DNA of 64,000 nt, taken from Luteitalea sp. (GTDB lineage Bacteria > Acidobacteriota > Vicinamibacteria > Vicinamibacterales > Vicinamibacteraceae). This document shows positions 17,481 to 26,063 of the stretch, piece after piece (position 1 is the first letter of the stretch; each line of letters opens with the position of its first letter). The stretch lies in NCBI GenBank assembly GCA_009377605.1, contig WHTT01000018.1:21542-85541 (forward strand), written 5' to 3'. A program made the translations under genes and the position numbers. The notes under the pieces are model-generated. The model was not told the origin of the DNA. It saw only the letters and a list, made by a program, of their open reading frames with translations, and ran no database searches.

Positions 17481-18865
17481 GGCCGCCCTCTTTCGGCGTC
17501 GCCGCTCGCCAGGCTCGTGGTCGGCTTCTCGTCCGGCTCGGCCGGCTGGTCCACCGGCTCGAACTTCTGGCCGTCCACGAACACGAGGGCCACTTTGGTC
17601 TTCTCGTCGAACAGCTCACCTTCCGTCACCAGCACGTTGGCAATCTTCCCGGTCTCCAAGCTGCCGAGACGGTTGCCCACGCCGTAGATGTCGGCTGCAT
17701 CCTGCGTGAACGCGCGAAGCGCCGCCTCACGGGTGAGGCCAGCGTCCAGGGCCCGCCGCACGTTCTTCAGCACCTCCTTGGGCGTCGCGAGCCCATCGGA
17801 GTAGAACGCGAACTTCACGCCGGCCTTCGTCAACGCCGCCGGCGTCGACGGCGCACGCTCGCGAAATCGCAGCACGCGCAGAGACACGTCTTCTTCGGGA
17901 TCGGCATCCTTCGCCTGCTCCGGCCACTTGAGGCTGACGAGCATGGGCAGCTTGCCCGCGGCCACGGCCTCGGCCACGTCGTAGGCGCCCTGCGCGCCAT
18001 AGATGGCGGCGTTCAACTCGAGCTCGCGGGCAAAGTCGAGCATGCGCAAGATCTGCGGGCGGTTGGTGGCTGGCAGGAGAATGGGCCGTCGCTCCGCAAG
18101 CACCTGGGACACGGCCTCGACCGTGCGATCGTACTCGGGACGCTTCTGGCCGCGTGGCGTTTTCTCGTACGCTTCCTCGACAGCCATCCCGTGCCGCGCG
18201 TCCAGAAATGTCTGGCGCACGTACGCCAACACGCCCATCAAGGAGCTGGGGAAGCCGGCAGCACGCTCCAATGGCTCCAGCGAGATCGGTAGCGCCACCG
18301 ATGGGGCAACAACCATGTCGCCGGGCCGCTCGCCGGCGAGGTTCACGACTGACGCCTGCCCCGGTAAGATGCCGCGACTGGGCGCGACGACCGCCGCCGT
18401 GAACCCGGCGGAGCGCCACTCTTCGACGCGCTCGTCCTCCGCCTGGAGGCTGTCGGCCGCCAGCGCCCATGGCGTCGATCCTGGCCGGTCCTCTGGCCCG
18501 CGGGACGCCGGGCGCCGCGGCTGACTGGACGCAGATGGTGAGCTCGGCGACCGTTCCGCGTCCGCCGACGGCTGTGCGCGCTGCGATCGGGGCAGCCCGA
18601 TGGTCGTGAGCGTGTCGATGAGACCCGGATAGACCGTTAGGCCGGTGCCGTCGATCACCTCGGCCTCGGGCGGCACCGTCACGCTCGCCCCCACGGCGGT
18701 GATCAGGCCGTCACTGAGCACGATCGTTCCCCGCTCGATGATCGAGCCGGTGACCGGTACGATGCGGGCGTCACGGATCGCATAGTAAGGCGGCGGGGCT
18801 GCCGTCGGCGCGGCCACCAACACGCCCACACACACGATCGGCAGCAACCAACGCACAAGGCCCAC
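17477..18865 (-). CDS. Amidohydrolase-like exported protein lacking the HxH metal motif
   Basis: First gene of the operon. It is 462 aa with a short N-terminal signal ([20 protein letters not shown]). The GTG start at 18865 is supported by GGAGGAG seven bases upstream. The amidohydrolase frame is clear ([40 protein letters not shown]), but the metal motif is replaced by [14 protein letters not shown] 30-residue Ser/Pro/Arg-rich insert follows at about 95-130. The other catalytic positions are also altered ([20 protein letters not shown]). As with the third gene, a structural or regulatory role beside the active middle enzyme is more likely than catalysis. This is an inference. Confidence 0.8.
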   Translation of the reverse strand: MGLVRWLLPIVCVGVLVAAPTAAPPPYYAIRDARIVPVTGSIIERGTIVLSDGLITAVGASVTVPPEAEVIDGTGLTVYPGLIDTLTTIGLPRSQRAQPSADAERSPSSPSASSQPRRPASRGPEDRPGSTPWALAADSLQAEDERVEEWRSAGFTAAVVAPSRGILPGQASVVNLAGERPGDMVVAPSVALPISLEPLERAAGFPSSLMGVLAYVRQTFLDARHGMAVEEAYEKTPRGQKRPEYDRTVEAVSQVLAERRPILLPATNRPQILRMLDFARELELNAAIYGAQGAYDVAEAVAAGKLPMLVSLKWPEQAKDADPEEDVSLRVLRFRERAPSTPAALTKAGVKFAFYSDGLATPKEVLKNVRRALDAGLTREAALRAFTQDAADIYGVGNRLGSLETGKIANVLVTEGELFDEKTKVALVFVDGQKFEPVDQPAEPDEKPTTSLASGDAERGRP

Positions 18866-18888
18866 GGCAATTCTCCTCCAGAAGCGAT

Positions 18889-18966
18889 GGTAGGGCGCGT
18901 CAGCCTCCCGCGCCGGGTAGCGAGCACCCGTGGCGCTGCGGACACGGCCGCCTCGGCGGCCCTACC
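18889..18966. repeat. REP-B element (GGTAGGGCGCG ... GGCCCTACC)
   Basis: It begins GGTAGGGCGCGTCAGCCTCC and ends with a shortened GGCCGCC-TC-GGCGGCC palindrome and CCTACC. The first 24 bp are identical to those of the element at 58515-58571, which lacks about 30 nt present here in the middle. The rest of the 18866-19103 gap shows no gene. Confidence 0.75.
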
Positions 18967-19103
18967 TCGTTCTCGTCAGTGGAGCTCCGGGGGGCATCGA
19001 ACGACCACTGCAAAGCGCCAAACGGCCCCAAGATTGTACGTCGGTTTCGCTACGCGCGCACAAGGTTCTCTGTTTACGCCAGCGTTGGTAAGATGACGGG
19101 AAA

Positions 19104-19403
19104 ATGTTGCGCTTGGTCGAGCGACTCTTCGGCGATGGTGAGATTCGCGAGCGGGGCGTCCTCCTGGCGCGCGCCGGCTATACGCTTGCCGTCTATCGCG
19201 ACTGGCGCCGGCAGGAGGACGATCTCGTCGCCGGCGATTACGTGATCGAGGGACACCTGATGGCGGATCCAGAAACGCTCGCTCGTCTGGTCGCGCCGCT
19301 GACACCGCGAGAGCTGCTCCTCGATGATGGCCGCCGACTGCAGATCCTGATCGTCAGCGCCGACGGCGCAATCATGAACGTCGAAGGAGAGACGTTTCGG
19401 TAA
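19104..19403 (+). CDS. Small protein of unknown function
   Basis: A 99-aa reading frame beginning MLRLVERLFGDGEIRERGVL. It is soluble and rich in Arg, Asp and Leu, with alternating strands and helices (YTLAVYRDWRRQEDDLVAG, YVIEGHLMADPETLARLVAP, LLLDDGRRLQILIVSADGAI). I do not recognise a family. The composition and strand pattern look like a real small alpha/beta domain rather than a chance frame. There is only a weak Shine-Dalgarno (ACGGGAAA). Its last 32 bp overlap the 3' end of the opposite-strand amidohydrolase at 19372. It is the only plus-strand gene between 12041 and 22053. Confidence 0.55.
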   Translation: MLRLVERLFGDGEIRERGVLLARAGYTLAVYRDWRRQEDDLVAGDYVIEGHLMADPETLARLVAPLTPRELLLDDGRRLQILIVSADGAIMNVEGETFR

Positions 19404-20325
19404 CCGTCGCCGCTGGATCGGCAACCTCGCCTGCTTGGAACAGCCGGTCGAAGTTCCCGGCAAAGATGAGCTCGCGATCTTGCTCGCCGACACCGAGCTC
19501 GTCGAGCGCGGCAACCTGTGCGTCGTACACGGCTCGGTGCCAGCCCCGCGGGAACCAAGAAGAGTCGGTGCCGAACAGGATGCGCCGCGGCCCCATGACG
19601 AGAAGCGCCTGCCGAAAGACGTTGCTGAGCGTCAAGCCGGGCCAGTACTTCGTCCAAGAGTTGGAGCTCGAGGTGTCGACGTGCACGTTCGGGCAGACAT
19701 CTGCCACCATGAGCAGCTCACGCAGGAACCCAGCGCCAAAATGCGGCACGATGATGGGGAGCGTCGGATGTCGCGCCGCCAGTCCTTGCAGCTCGAGTGG
19801 ATTGCCGTAGCGTGCCTCGAACACGGTCGGCAGGCCAAGCCGCTTGCGAATGCCCAGTGTCAGCACGCCGCAATGCACGAACAGGCAGCTTCCCGGACGA
19901 CCGGCGAGGATGTCCGCCAGGCACTCGACCGATTGGTCGGTCAGCGTGTATTTGTGCATGGCTGGAAACAGGCAGACCATGCGGAGTCCCTTGGCGAACG
20001 CGCTGGCGACCGTCATCTCCGCGCCGCGCACGAGCGGGTTCACCATGCACGCGCCGACAAAGCGCGTCGGGTGGCGAGCAAGCGCCGCAGCAACCGAGCT
20101 CTCGTCGTGCGGCACGCTGGCAATCAGCATTGCCCGCCCCACGCCGTTCGCGTCGAGCGCCGCAACCCAGCGGTCCGCCAGAAGATCGACGCCATCCGGA
20201 TGCTCCCAGCTCGCGGCCTCGGTGACGCGGTGGCCACGCTCCGGCTCTTCCCATCCTTTCAGGGTGGCGAGCGCGTCGAAGAAGCGTGGTGAAAAGAAGT
20301 GGCAGTGAGAGTCGTTGACCGGCAT
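19372..20325 (-). CDS. Amidohydrolase_2 family TIM-barrel hydrolase or decarboxylase
   Basis: A 317-aa cytoplasmic protein of the COG2159 type (amidohydrolase_2), which includes decarboxylases and lactonases. Metal-site residues are visible in order: MPVNDSHCHF (His7 and His9), LFVHCGVLTLG, IIVPHFGAGFL, and the strand-8 aspartate in ILFGTDSSWFPRG. It differs from the secreted amidohydrolases at 14746-18865 in length and lack of a leader, so it is not a recent duplicate. The ATG at 20325 has a strong GGAGGAA six bases upstream. The substrate is unknown. It converges and overlaps by 32 bp with the small plus-strand gene. Confidence 0.85.
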   Translation of the reverse strand: MPVNDSHCHFFSPRFFDALATLKGWEEPERGHRVTEAASWEHPDGVDLLADRWVAALDANGVGRAMLIASVPHDESSVAAALARHPTRFVGACMVNPLVRGAEMTVASAFAKGLRMVCLFPAMHKYTLTDQSVECLADILAGRPGSCLFVHCGVLTLGIRKRLGLPTVFEARYGNPLELQGLAARHPTLPIIVPHFGAGFLRELLMVADVCPNVHVDTSSSNSWTKYWPGLTLSNVFRQALLVMGPRRILFGTDSSWFPRGWHRAVYDAQVAALDELGVGEQDRELIFAGNFDRLFQAGEVADPAATVTETSLLRRS

Positions 20326-20474
20326 GAGTGTTCCTCCACCCGCCGTAGCGTGCTCGGTACGTTACCTTGGCCCCGTCACATCTTCTGCACGTAGCGCGCG
20401 CGGCCTTTCCGCCTCCGCGCGCCGCGCTTCGGCGGACCCGCCGTATACTTCCGGTGCTTGAACGTACCATAACA

Positions 20475-21770
20475 TCACGGGCCGCCACTTGTGGAGTGTC
20501 GTCGTAATTGGTGACGCCAGACGATGAGCAGCACGATGGCCACGGCCGTGAGGCCAAGACCGAGCCCGATCCAGAGGCCCACGACACCCGCGCCGGCATG
20601 GAAACAGAGCAGATATCCGACCGGCAGGCCAAGACACCAGTGCGCGACAAAGTTGTAGACGAGCGGCGTGCGCGTGTCTCCGAGGCCTCGTAGCGCGCCA
20701 GTCGCTGTCACCTGAATGCCATCAAAGACCTGATACAGCGCATACACGCGCAGCAAAACGACTCCCGCAGCAATGACAGCCGTCTCACGCGTGAACAGCG
20801 ACACCAGAAATCTGGGCACGCTGGCGAACACCGCCGAGCTGACGAGCAGGAACAGCACCACCAATGCGATCGCTGCCCACCCCCCATGCGCCGCGCTCAG
20901 CAGGTCGCCCCGTCCGAGCGCCTGGCCGACGCGAACGGCTGCAGCCGACGCCATCCCAAGCGGCACCATGAAGACGAGCGCTGCCAAGTTGAGGGCGATG
21001 TGGTGCGCCGCGAGAGACGAGGGCGTGAGCAGGCCGGCAAGCACCGTGATGGCGGCAAAGACGCCGATCTCCAGGACGAGCTGAACGGCGGCGGGTAGGC
21101 CAAGCGCGACGAGCCGCTGCAGGCGAGCGGGGTCGATCTGGCGCGGCGTTTGCCACAATCCGCTCGGATCCGCCCGCTCCGCTCGCACGATCGCCACGGC
21201 AAGCACCGCGGCCATATAAACGCGGGACAGGAATGTTGCCCACGCGGAACCTGCAACGCCCATCGCGGGCAGGCCGAGGTTGCCGTAGATCAGCGACCAA
21301 TTCGCCAGCACATTGATGAGGTTCGCGGACACGAGAGCAAAACCGACCGGTCGCGTCAGGGAAAGCCCTTGCAGATAACGTCGGAACGCGGCGTACATGA
21401 GGAGCGGCAGCAGCCCGACGTCGAGAATCCGGAGGTAGGTGGTCGCCATCGGCAGCACGCTCGGGTGGACCCCCATCCGCTCCAGCAGCTCCGGCACCGT
21501 CCAGACGACGAGCGTCAGCGGCACGCTCACCAGAACTCCCAGGACGACGCCGTGTAAGAGCCAACGATGGCACTCGTCCTTGCGTTGCGCGCCAAATGCG
21601 CGCGAGACGAGGGTGTCGAGTCCGAGCAGCAGCCCCATCCCAAAGATCGCCACCGCCATGAAGGAGTTGCTGCCAATTCCGACGGCACCAATGGCCGCAG
21701 GACCGAGCGGGCTGACCATCAGCGTGTCGACGACGCTCATGGCCATCCAGCCGATCTCACCTGCAACCAC
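20475..21770 (-). CDS. MATE family exporter, 5' end unclear
   Basis: A MATE-type antiporter with about 12 membrane helices. The frame can be called from a GTG at 21770 (VVAGEIGWMAM), giving 431 aa, but this start lies inside the normal first helix. The same frame stays open upstream and encodes a plausible MATE N-terminus (RRRFVAELRPTLRLAWPVVA) with no ATG, GTG or TTG before an in-frame TGA. A CTG at 21845 would give a full-length 456-aa protein. So either a rare CTG start is used, or the 5' end has been altered by a small indel, leaving a truncated or pseudogene copy. The remaining sequence is intact, including GLPAAVQLVLEIGVFAAITV and GLGDTRTPLVYNFVAHW. Confidence 0.75.
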   Translation of the reverse strand: MVAGEIGWMAMSVVDTLMVSPLGPAAIGAVGIGSNSFMAVAIFGMGLLLGLDTLVSRAFGAQRKDECHRWLLHGVVLGVLVSVPLTLVVWTVPELLERMGVHPSVLPMATTYLRILDVGLLPLLMYAAFRRYLQGLSLTRPVGFALVSANLINVLANWSLIYGNLGLPAMGVAGSAWATFLSRVYMAAVLAVAIVRAERADPSGLWQTPRQIDPARLQRLVALGLPAAVQLVLEIGVFAAITVLAGLLTPSSLAAHHIALNLAALVFMVPLGMASAAAVRVGQALGRGDLLSAAHGGWAAIALVVLFLLVSSAVFASVPRFLVSLFTRETAVIAAGVVLLRVYALYQVFDGIQVTATGALRGLGDTRTPLVYNFVAHWCLGLPVGYLLCFHAGAGVVGLWIGLGLGLTAVAIVLLIVWRHQLRRHSTSGGP

Positions 21771-21946
21771 CGGCCAGGCGAGACGGAGCGTCGGCCGAAG
21801 CTCGGCGACAAAACGGCGGCGGCTCGAGCGCCGCTCAGATATCAGATAGGGGAGCGTCGACGGCCCGATCCGCCATCGGTTCAGGAAGCGACGACGATGA
21901 CATTCGCTGGATCATAACGCCCGCCCTTGCTTTCACCTGTTTCCCA

Positions 21947-21993
21947 GTCGACGGTGAGCGGAGTCGAACCGTCGACTCGCAGCGAGCGCAGTC
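21947..21993. other. Double hairpin with tRNA T-loop-like apex, copy B
   Basis: A perfect 9-bp stem GTCGACGGT/ACCGTCGAC (21947-21955 / 21968-21976) encloses a 12-nt loop. A second palindrome CTCGC-A-GCGAG lies at 21976-21986. Read on the minus strand, the first loop is GGTTCGACTCC, identical to the consensus T-loop box of tRNA genes, but no tRNA 5' half exists. The arrangement parallels 424-465. It lies between the MATE gene and the quinone oxidoreductase gene. Confidence 0.35.
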
Positions 21994-22009
21994 TAAGGGT
22001 CGAAGGGCG

Positions 22010-22044
22010 ATTCCTCATTCCCGATTCCTGATTCCTGATTTAGG
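22010..22044. repeat. One-armed heptamer array (GATTCCT type)
   Basis: Five consecutive 7-bp units: GATTCCT, CATTCCC, GATTCCT, GATTCCT, GATTTAG. No inverted partner arm is present. It ends 8 nt before the quinone oxidoreductase ATG, and so lies in its leader. Confidence 0.8.
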
Positions 22045-22052
22045 CTGAGGCA

Positions 22053-23048
22053 ATGGAGATCCCTGAGTCGATGACCGTTGTGGGCGTCCGCCAGCCGGGA
22101 GGGCCTGACGTCTTAGAGCTCGAAACGCGACCCGTCCCGGAGCCGGGAACGTCCGAGATCCTGATTCGTGTGCAAGCGGCCGGCGTCAATCGGCCTGATG
22201 TGCTGCAACGACAGGGCAAGTACCCGCCGCCGCCCGGGGCTTCCGACATCCTCGGCCTCGAGGTTGCCGGCACGGTAGTCAAATGCGGTTCCGGTGTGAC
22301 GCGCTGGGTAGCGGGCGAGTCGGTGTGCGCGTTGCTTGCCGGCGGTGGCTACGCCGAATACGTGGTGGCGCCGGAGCCGCAATGCCTGCCACTTCCTGAA
22401 GGCCTTACGGCGCGTGAGGCCGCCGTCCTCCCGGAAACGTTCTTCACGGTGTGGACGAACCTCTTCGATCGAGGTCGTCTGGAAAAAGGCGAGACGTTAC
22501 TCGTCCACGGCGGCGCCAGCGGCATCGGAACGACAGCCATTCAGACGGCAACGGCCTTCGGCGCCACGGTGTACGCGACGGCAGGGACGAGCGCGAAGTG
22601 CGACGCCTGCCTCCGCCTGGGCGCAACGCGCGCGGTGAACTACCGCGACGAAGACTTCTTGGAGGTCCTTCGCGCGGAAACGGCGGGCCGCGGCATCGAT
22701 GTCATCCTCGACATCGTTGGCGGCGACTACTTTCCCAAGAACATCGCGCTCTTGGCGGTTGAGGGGCGTCTGGTGCAGATCGCGTTTCTGCGCGGTACGA
22801 CGGTCTCGCTCGATTTGGCCGACATCATGCGGCGCCGGCTCACAATCACGGCATCGGTGCTGAGAAGCCGGACCGTGGCCGAGAAGGGAGCGATTGCAAA
22901 GGCGCTGCTGAGACATGTCTGGCCGCTCCTCGCAGCCGGACGCGTTCGACCGGTGATCCATGGAGCGTTCCCGCTTCGCGAGGTGGCCGCGGCCCACCGC
23001 CTGATGGAGGCAGGGGAGCACATCGGCAAGATCGTCCTGGACGTGTGA
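22053..23048 (+). CDS. NAD(P)H quinone oxidoreductase, zinc-free MDR family
   Basis: A 331-aa medium-chain dehydrogenase/reductase of the quinone oxidoreductase (QOR / TP53I3-like) group, expected to reduce quinones with NADPH in the cytoplasm. The N-terminal GroES-like domain has VQAAGVNRPDVLQRQGKYPP. The cofactor-binding Rossmann fold has LLVHGGASGIGTTAIQTA. No structural zinc Cys cluster or catalytic Cys/His zinc ligands are seen, consistent with QOR rather than alcohol dehydrogenase. The ATG at 22053 follows a GAGG close by; an ATG six codons in is the alternative. The heptamer array at 22010-22044 forms most of the leader. It is followed by the hydro-lyase gene after 35 nt, possibly co-transcribed. 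Confidence 0.88.
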   Translation: MEIPESMTVVGVRQPGGPDVLELETRPVPEPGTSEILIRVQAAGVNRPDVLQRQGKYPPPPGASDILGLEVAGTVVKCGSGVTRWVAGESVCALLAGGGYAEYVVAPEPQCLPLPEGLTAREAAVLPETFFTVWTNLFDRGRLEKGETLLVHGGASGIGTTAIQTATAFGATVYATAGTSAKCDACLRLGATRAVNYRDEDFLEVLRAETAGRGIDVILDIVGGDYFPKNIALLAVEGRLVQIAFLRGTTVSLDLADIMRRRLTITASVLRSRTVAEKGAIAKALLRHVWPLLAAGRVRPVIHGAFPLREVAAAHRLMEAGEHIGKIVLDV

Positions 23049-23083
23049 CGGCGTCGGGAGGGATTAGAATGGCGTAAACGGCC

Positions 23084-25144
23084 ATGCATCGCATCCAGCC
23101 GGCGCGGCTGCTGTCCGGTACCGTCGCGGGTCAGATCGGGGTTGACCGAGCCGTGGCGGAGCCGGTCCCGACCGTGCCAGGTGCCGACACCGATCGCCGA
23201 GGGCGTGTGATCCGCGGCCGGGCGCTGATCTTCTGGGATCTCGCGCGCCCCGGCCTGAAGCGGGACGCTATCGATACCGATCAAATCACTCCAGCAGCCG
23301 ACTGCGTCTCCGAGAGCCTCGACACCCTCGACGAGCGATGGAAGGCGGGCGCCTTTCGCTACATGATGCCCGACTTCAGGCGGCGGGTGCATCGCGGCGA
23401 GACGTTTCTCATCGCGGGCGATCGCTTTGCCATTGGCTCGTCACGCGAGATGAGCCCGGCGGGATTGCAGGCCGTTGCCGAGGAAGTCGGTCTCGAGCTC
23501 GTGGTTGTCTGCGGCCGCCAGATCGGCGATATCTTCCGGCGAAACGCGCTCAACTTGGGGCTGCATGTCCTAGAGTGTCCCGACGCGGTGACCGACGCGC
23601 AGGATGGCGACATGTTCGCATTCGATCCTGACACGCGCCGGGTCGTCAACCAGACACAAGGCCGGGCATACGAGCTCATCCCACTGGCGCCAAAAGAGGA
23701 GATGATCCGCCGCGGCGGCGGCATCTTCGCGGTCGGACGGCGCGAGCTGGCCCGCTCCATCGTGGCGACGCCACGCGTCGTGTGGCCCGACGAGACGCGC
23801 GCGCGTCACATGTCGACGACCGACCAGATCATCTGGGCGCACCGCGTAGATACGGACGCCCAGGTGGAGCCAGGCGCGACGCTGCGCGTGTACGCCGATC
23901 TGCTGCCTGCCTCCGATGGGACGGCGCCGTTTGCCATTCACACGTTCAACCAAATCACGGGCGGAGCGACGATCGCGCCACGACAGGCGGCGATCGCCAA
24001 CGATCATTTCGTCTTCACGGAACGCGAAGCCGACGCCAAGCAGACGGCTATTGGCTTCGAGTTCGCCGAGCGCCACGGCCTTCGCCCGCCGTACTACGCA
24101 ACGCCTGGCGACGGCATCTTTCATTTCTACTTTCCAGAACAAGGGCTGATCTATCCGGGGCAGGTCGTTGCCGGTGCCGACTCGCACAGCCGGGCCTACG
24201 GAGCGTACGGCGCCGTTGGTATCGGTGTGGGATCGACGACGGTCGGCTTCGGCTGGGCGACTGGCTATGTGTACGTCACGCTGCCGCGCCAGCGCCGCGT
24301 GCGTCTGACGGGCAGTCTGCAGCCGTGGGTCGGGGGCAAGGACATCGTGCTCGAGCTGTTGCGGCGCTGGGGCACGCCCCAGGCGCAAGGGATGTCGGTG
24401 GAGCTGGTCGATACGCAGTCGCAGCTGCCAATCGCCTACCGCAACACCATCGCGAACATGATGGCGGAGGCAGAAGCCTGGAATGGGATCTTCGCGCCGG
24501 ACTCGATCACGTGGAGCTGGTATCGCGACCAGGGACTCACCGAGCTGCCATACCCTCCACTCGTTCCCGGCGCCGATGCACGCTACGAGCTCGAGGACGA
24601 GATCGATCTCACCGACGTGCGTCCGATGATTGCGAAGCCGTTCAGCCCCGACAACGCGTTTCTCGCCGCCGACGTCGCGCGCGAGCATATTACGTTCAGC
24701 AAGGCGCTCATTGGATCATGCACCAATGGCAGCTATGTGGACCTCCTGCAGGCCGCGCTGGTCGTGCGCGCCGCACGACTGGCGGGCGCGACGCGTGTGG
24801 CAGCGCCACTGCTCATCTTTCCTGGCTCTGGGGGTGTCGCGCGTCAGATCGAACAAGCGGACTCGCGTCTGAGCGGCGAGTCGGTAGCCCAGGTCTTTCG
24901 GTCGGTCGGCGGTCAGATCCGTCGCTCCTGGTGCGGCCCTTGCTTTGGCCAAGGTCCAGACGCGCTGGCGCGCGGTGAGCGCGCGATTACGTCGTTCAAT
25001 CGCAACTGGCACAATCGCATGGGTGTCGGCGGCGAAGGCTATCTCGCGAGCCCTGCTGTCGTCGCGAGCTCCGCGCTGGTCGGCTATATGGCACCTCCGG
25101 AGGAGCTCGGCCTGACCTGGGATGCCGACCGGTTTGGCGTGTAG
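23084..25144 (+). CDS. Aconitase superfamily hydro-lyase, swivel domain fused before the catalytic domain
   Basis: A 686-aa fusion of an IPM-isomerase small-subunit-like swivel domain (residues about 45-210, with RFAIGSSREMSPAGLQAV) and a large-subunit catalytic domain (about 245-680). The catalytic part contains GADSHSRAYGAYGAVGIGVG, then the [4Fe-4S] cysteines Cys546 (IGSCTNGSYV), Cys617 and Cys620 (SWCGPCFGQGP). In AcnA the swivel domain is C-terminal and in LeuCD the two are separate. Here the order is reversed and no AcnB-type HEAT domain precedes it. It should isomerise or dehydrate a hydroxy-acid; whether the substrate is citrate, isopropylmalate or another cannot be read from sequence. 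The start is uncertain, because GGGAGGG lies 21 nt upstream of the chosen ATG. No leuB or icd is adjacent. Confidence 0.85.
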   Translation: MHRIQPARLLSGTVAGQIGVDRAVAEPVPTVPGADTDRRGRVIRGRALIFWDLARPGLKRDAIDTDQITPAADCVSESLDTLDERWKAGAFRYMMPDFRRRVHRGETFLIAGDRFAIGSSREMSPAGLQAVAEEVGLELVVVCGRQIGDIFRRNALNLGLHVLECPDAVTDAQDGDMFAFDPDTRRVVNQTQGRAYELIPLAPKEEMIRRGGGIFAVGRRELARSIVATPRVVWPDETRARHMSTTDQIIWAHRVDTDAQVEPGATLRVYADLLPASDGTAPFAIHTFNQITGGATIAPRQAAIANDHFVFTEREADAKQTAIGFEFAERHGLRPPYYATPGDGIFHFYFPEQGLIYPGQVVAGADSHSRAYGAYGAVGIGVGSTTVGFGWATGYVYVTLPRQRRVRLTGSLQPWVGGKDIVLELLRRWGTPQAQGMSVELVDTQSQLPIAYRNTIANMMAEAEAWNGIFAPDSITWSWYRDQGLTELPYPPLVPGADARYELEDEIDLTDVRPMIAKPFSPDNAFLAADVAREHITFSKALIGSCTNGSYVDLLQAALVVRAARLAGATRVAAPLLIFPGSGGVARQIEQADSRLSGESVAQVFRSVGGQIRRSWCGPCFGQGPDALARGERAITSFNRNWHNRMGVGGEGYLASPAVVASSALVGYMAPPEELGLTWDADRFGV

Positions 25145-25237
25145 GGCAACGGTTGGTACGAGCTTTGTCGGCCTTGCCGCGCATCGCTTACGCCCTCTGC
25201 ACGCCGTCAAGGTTCTGAGACGCGGGTAGCCCGAACG

Positions 25238-26035
25238 ATGCTCGCAACAACGGTGATCCAAAACGGTGCCAAGAAAGAGCACACCATGCTTGTGCTCCAC
25301 GGCGTGTTCGGCCGAGGACGCAACTGGTCCTCGGTCGCCAAGCAGGTGGTGGCTCGTCGTCCCGATTGGGCGCTGCATCTGGTCGACCTGCGCCTCCACG
25401 GGGATTCACTCGCCATGACGCCGCCGCATACGATACGCGCCGCAGCATCCGACCTCGTCGCGCTGACCGAGGCGCAAGAGCTGACGATTGACGGCGTGCT
25501 CGGTCACTCGCTGGGTGGGAAGGTGGCCCTGGCGCTCGCGGATGCGTGGCAGGATCGTCCGTTACAGGTGTGGCTGATCGACTCGACACCGGAAGTCCGC
25601 GCGCCGGCGGGCGACGCGTGGGACATGCTCGGGCGCGTTCGCTCATTGGCTCCGGCGTTCGCGTCGCGTGAGGAGGCGATTGGGGCGCTGGAAGCATCCG
25701 GGTGCAGCCGCGGCGTGGCGGGTTGGATGGCGACCAATTTGGAGGCTCGCGACGGAAAGCTCGTGTGGCGCCTGGACTTCGACGCCATCGAGTCGCTGCT
25801 GCGGGACTTCTATGCGGCTGATTTGTGGCACGTTCTGGAATCGCCTTCCAGTCGTCACGACATACAGATCGTCAAGGCGGAAGAGTCGGAGACGCTGTCA
25901 GCGCCCGCCGTGGAGCGGCTGACGGCTGCGACGCAGGCCAGCGATCACGTGCACCTTCATCACGTCCCGGGCGGGCACTGGCTCAACACGGACAACCCGT
26001 CGGCGCTCGTGGACCTGTTGTCGGCGCTGCTTTGA
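25238..26035 (+). CDS. Alpha/beta hydrolase (YbfF/ABHD11-like esterase)
   Basis: A 265-aa serine hydrolase of the alpha/beta fold. It has an oxyanion region LVLHGVFGRGRNWSSVA, a VDLRLHGDS strand, the nucleophile elbow GHSLGGKVALALA, a cap-like helical insert, an acid residue probably in the IDSTPE strand, and the catalytic His in VPGGHWLNTDNP near the C-terminus. The pattern is closest to YbfF/ABHD11 esterases, which cleave short acyl esters or thioesters. It has no signal peptide. The ATG at 25238 is preceded only by a weak ribosome site. Its stop is 31 nt from the convergent mutS stop, with a small palindrome between. Confidence 0.82.
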   Translation: MLATTVIQNGAKKEHTMLVLHGVFGRGRNWSSVAKQVVARRPDWALHLVDLRLHGDSLAMTPPHTIRAAASDLVALTEAQELTIDGVLGHSLGGKVALALADAWQDRPLQVWLIDSTPEVRAPAGDAWDMLGRVRSLAPAFASREEAIGALEASGCSRGVAGWMATNLEARDGKLVWRLDFDAIESLLRDFYAADLWHVLESPSSRHDIQIVKAEESETLSAPAVERLTAATQASDHVHLHHVPGGHWLNTDNPSALVDLLSALL

Positions 26036-26043
26036 GGCCGCTC

Positions 26044-26063
26044 GCCCGACCTCAACGTCGGGC
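26044..26063. repeat. Small palindrome (GCCCGAC/GTCGGGC)
   Basis: A 7-bp stem with 6-nt loop, bordered by GGCCTAC, whose CTA is the mutS stop codon on the minus strand. A related palindrome with the same CGCCCGACC core lies upstream of dnaE at 45725-45746. Confidence 0.6.
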
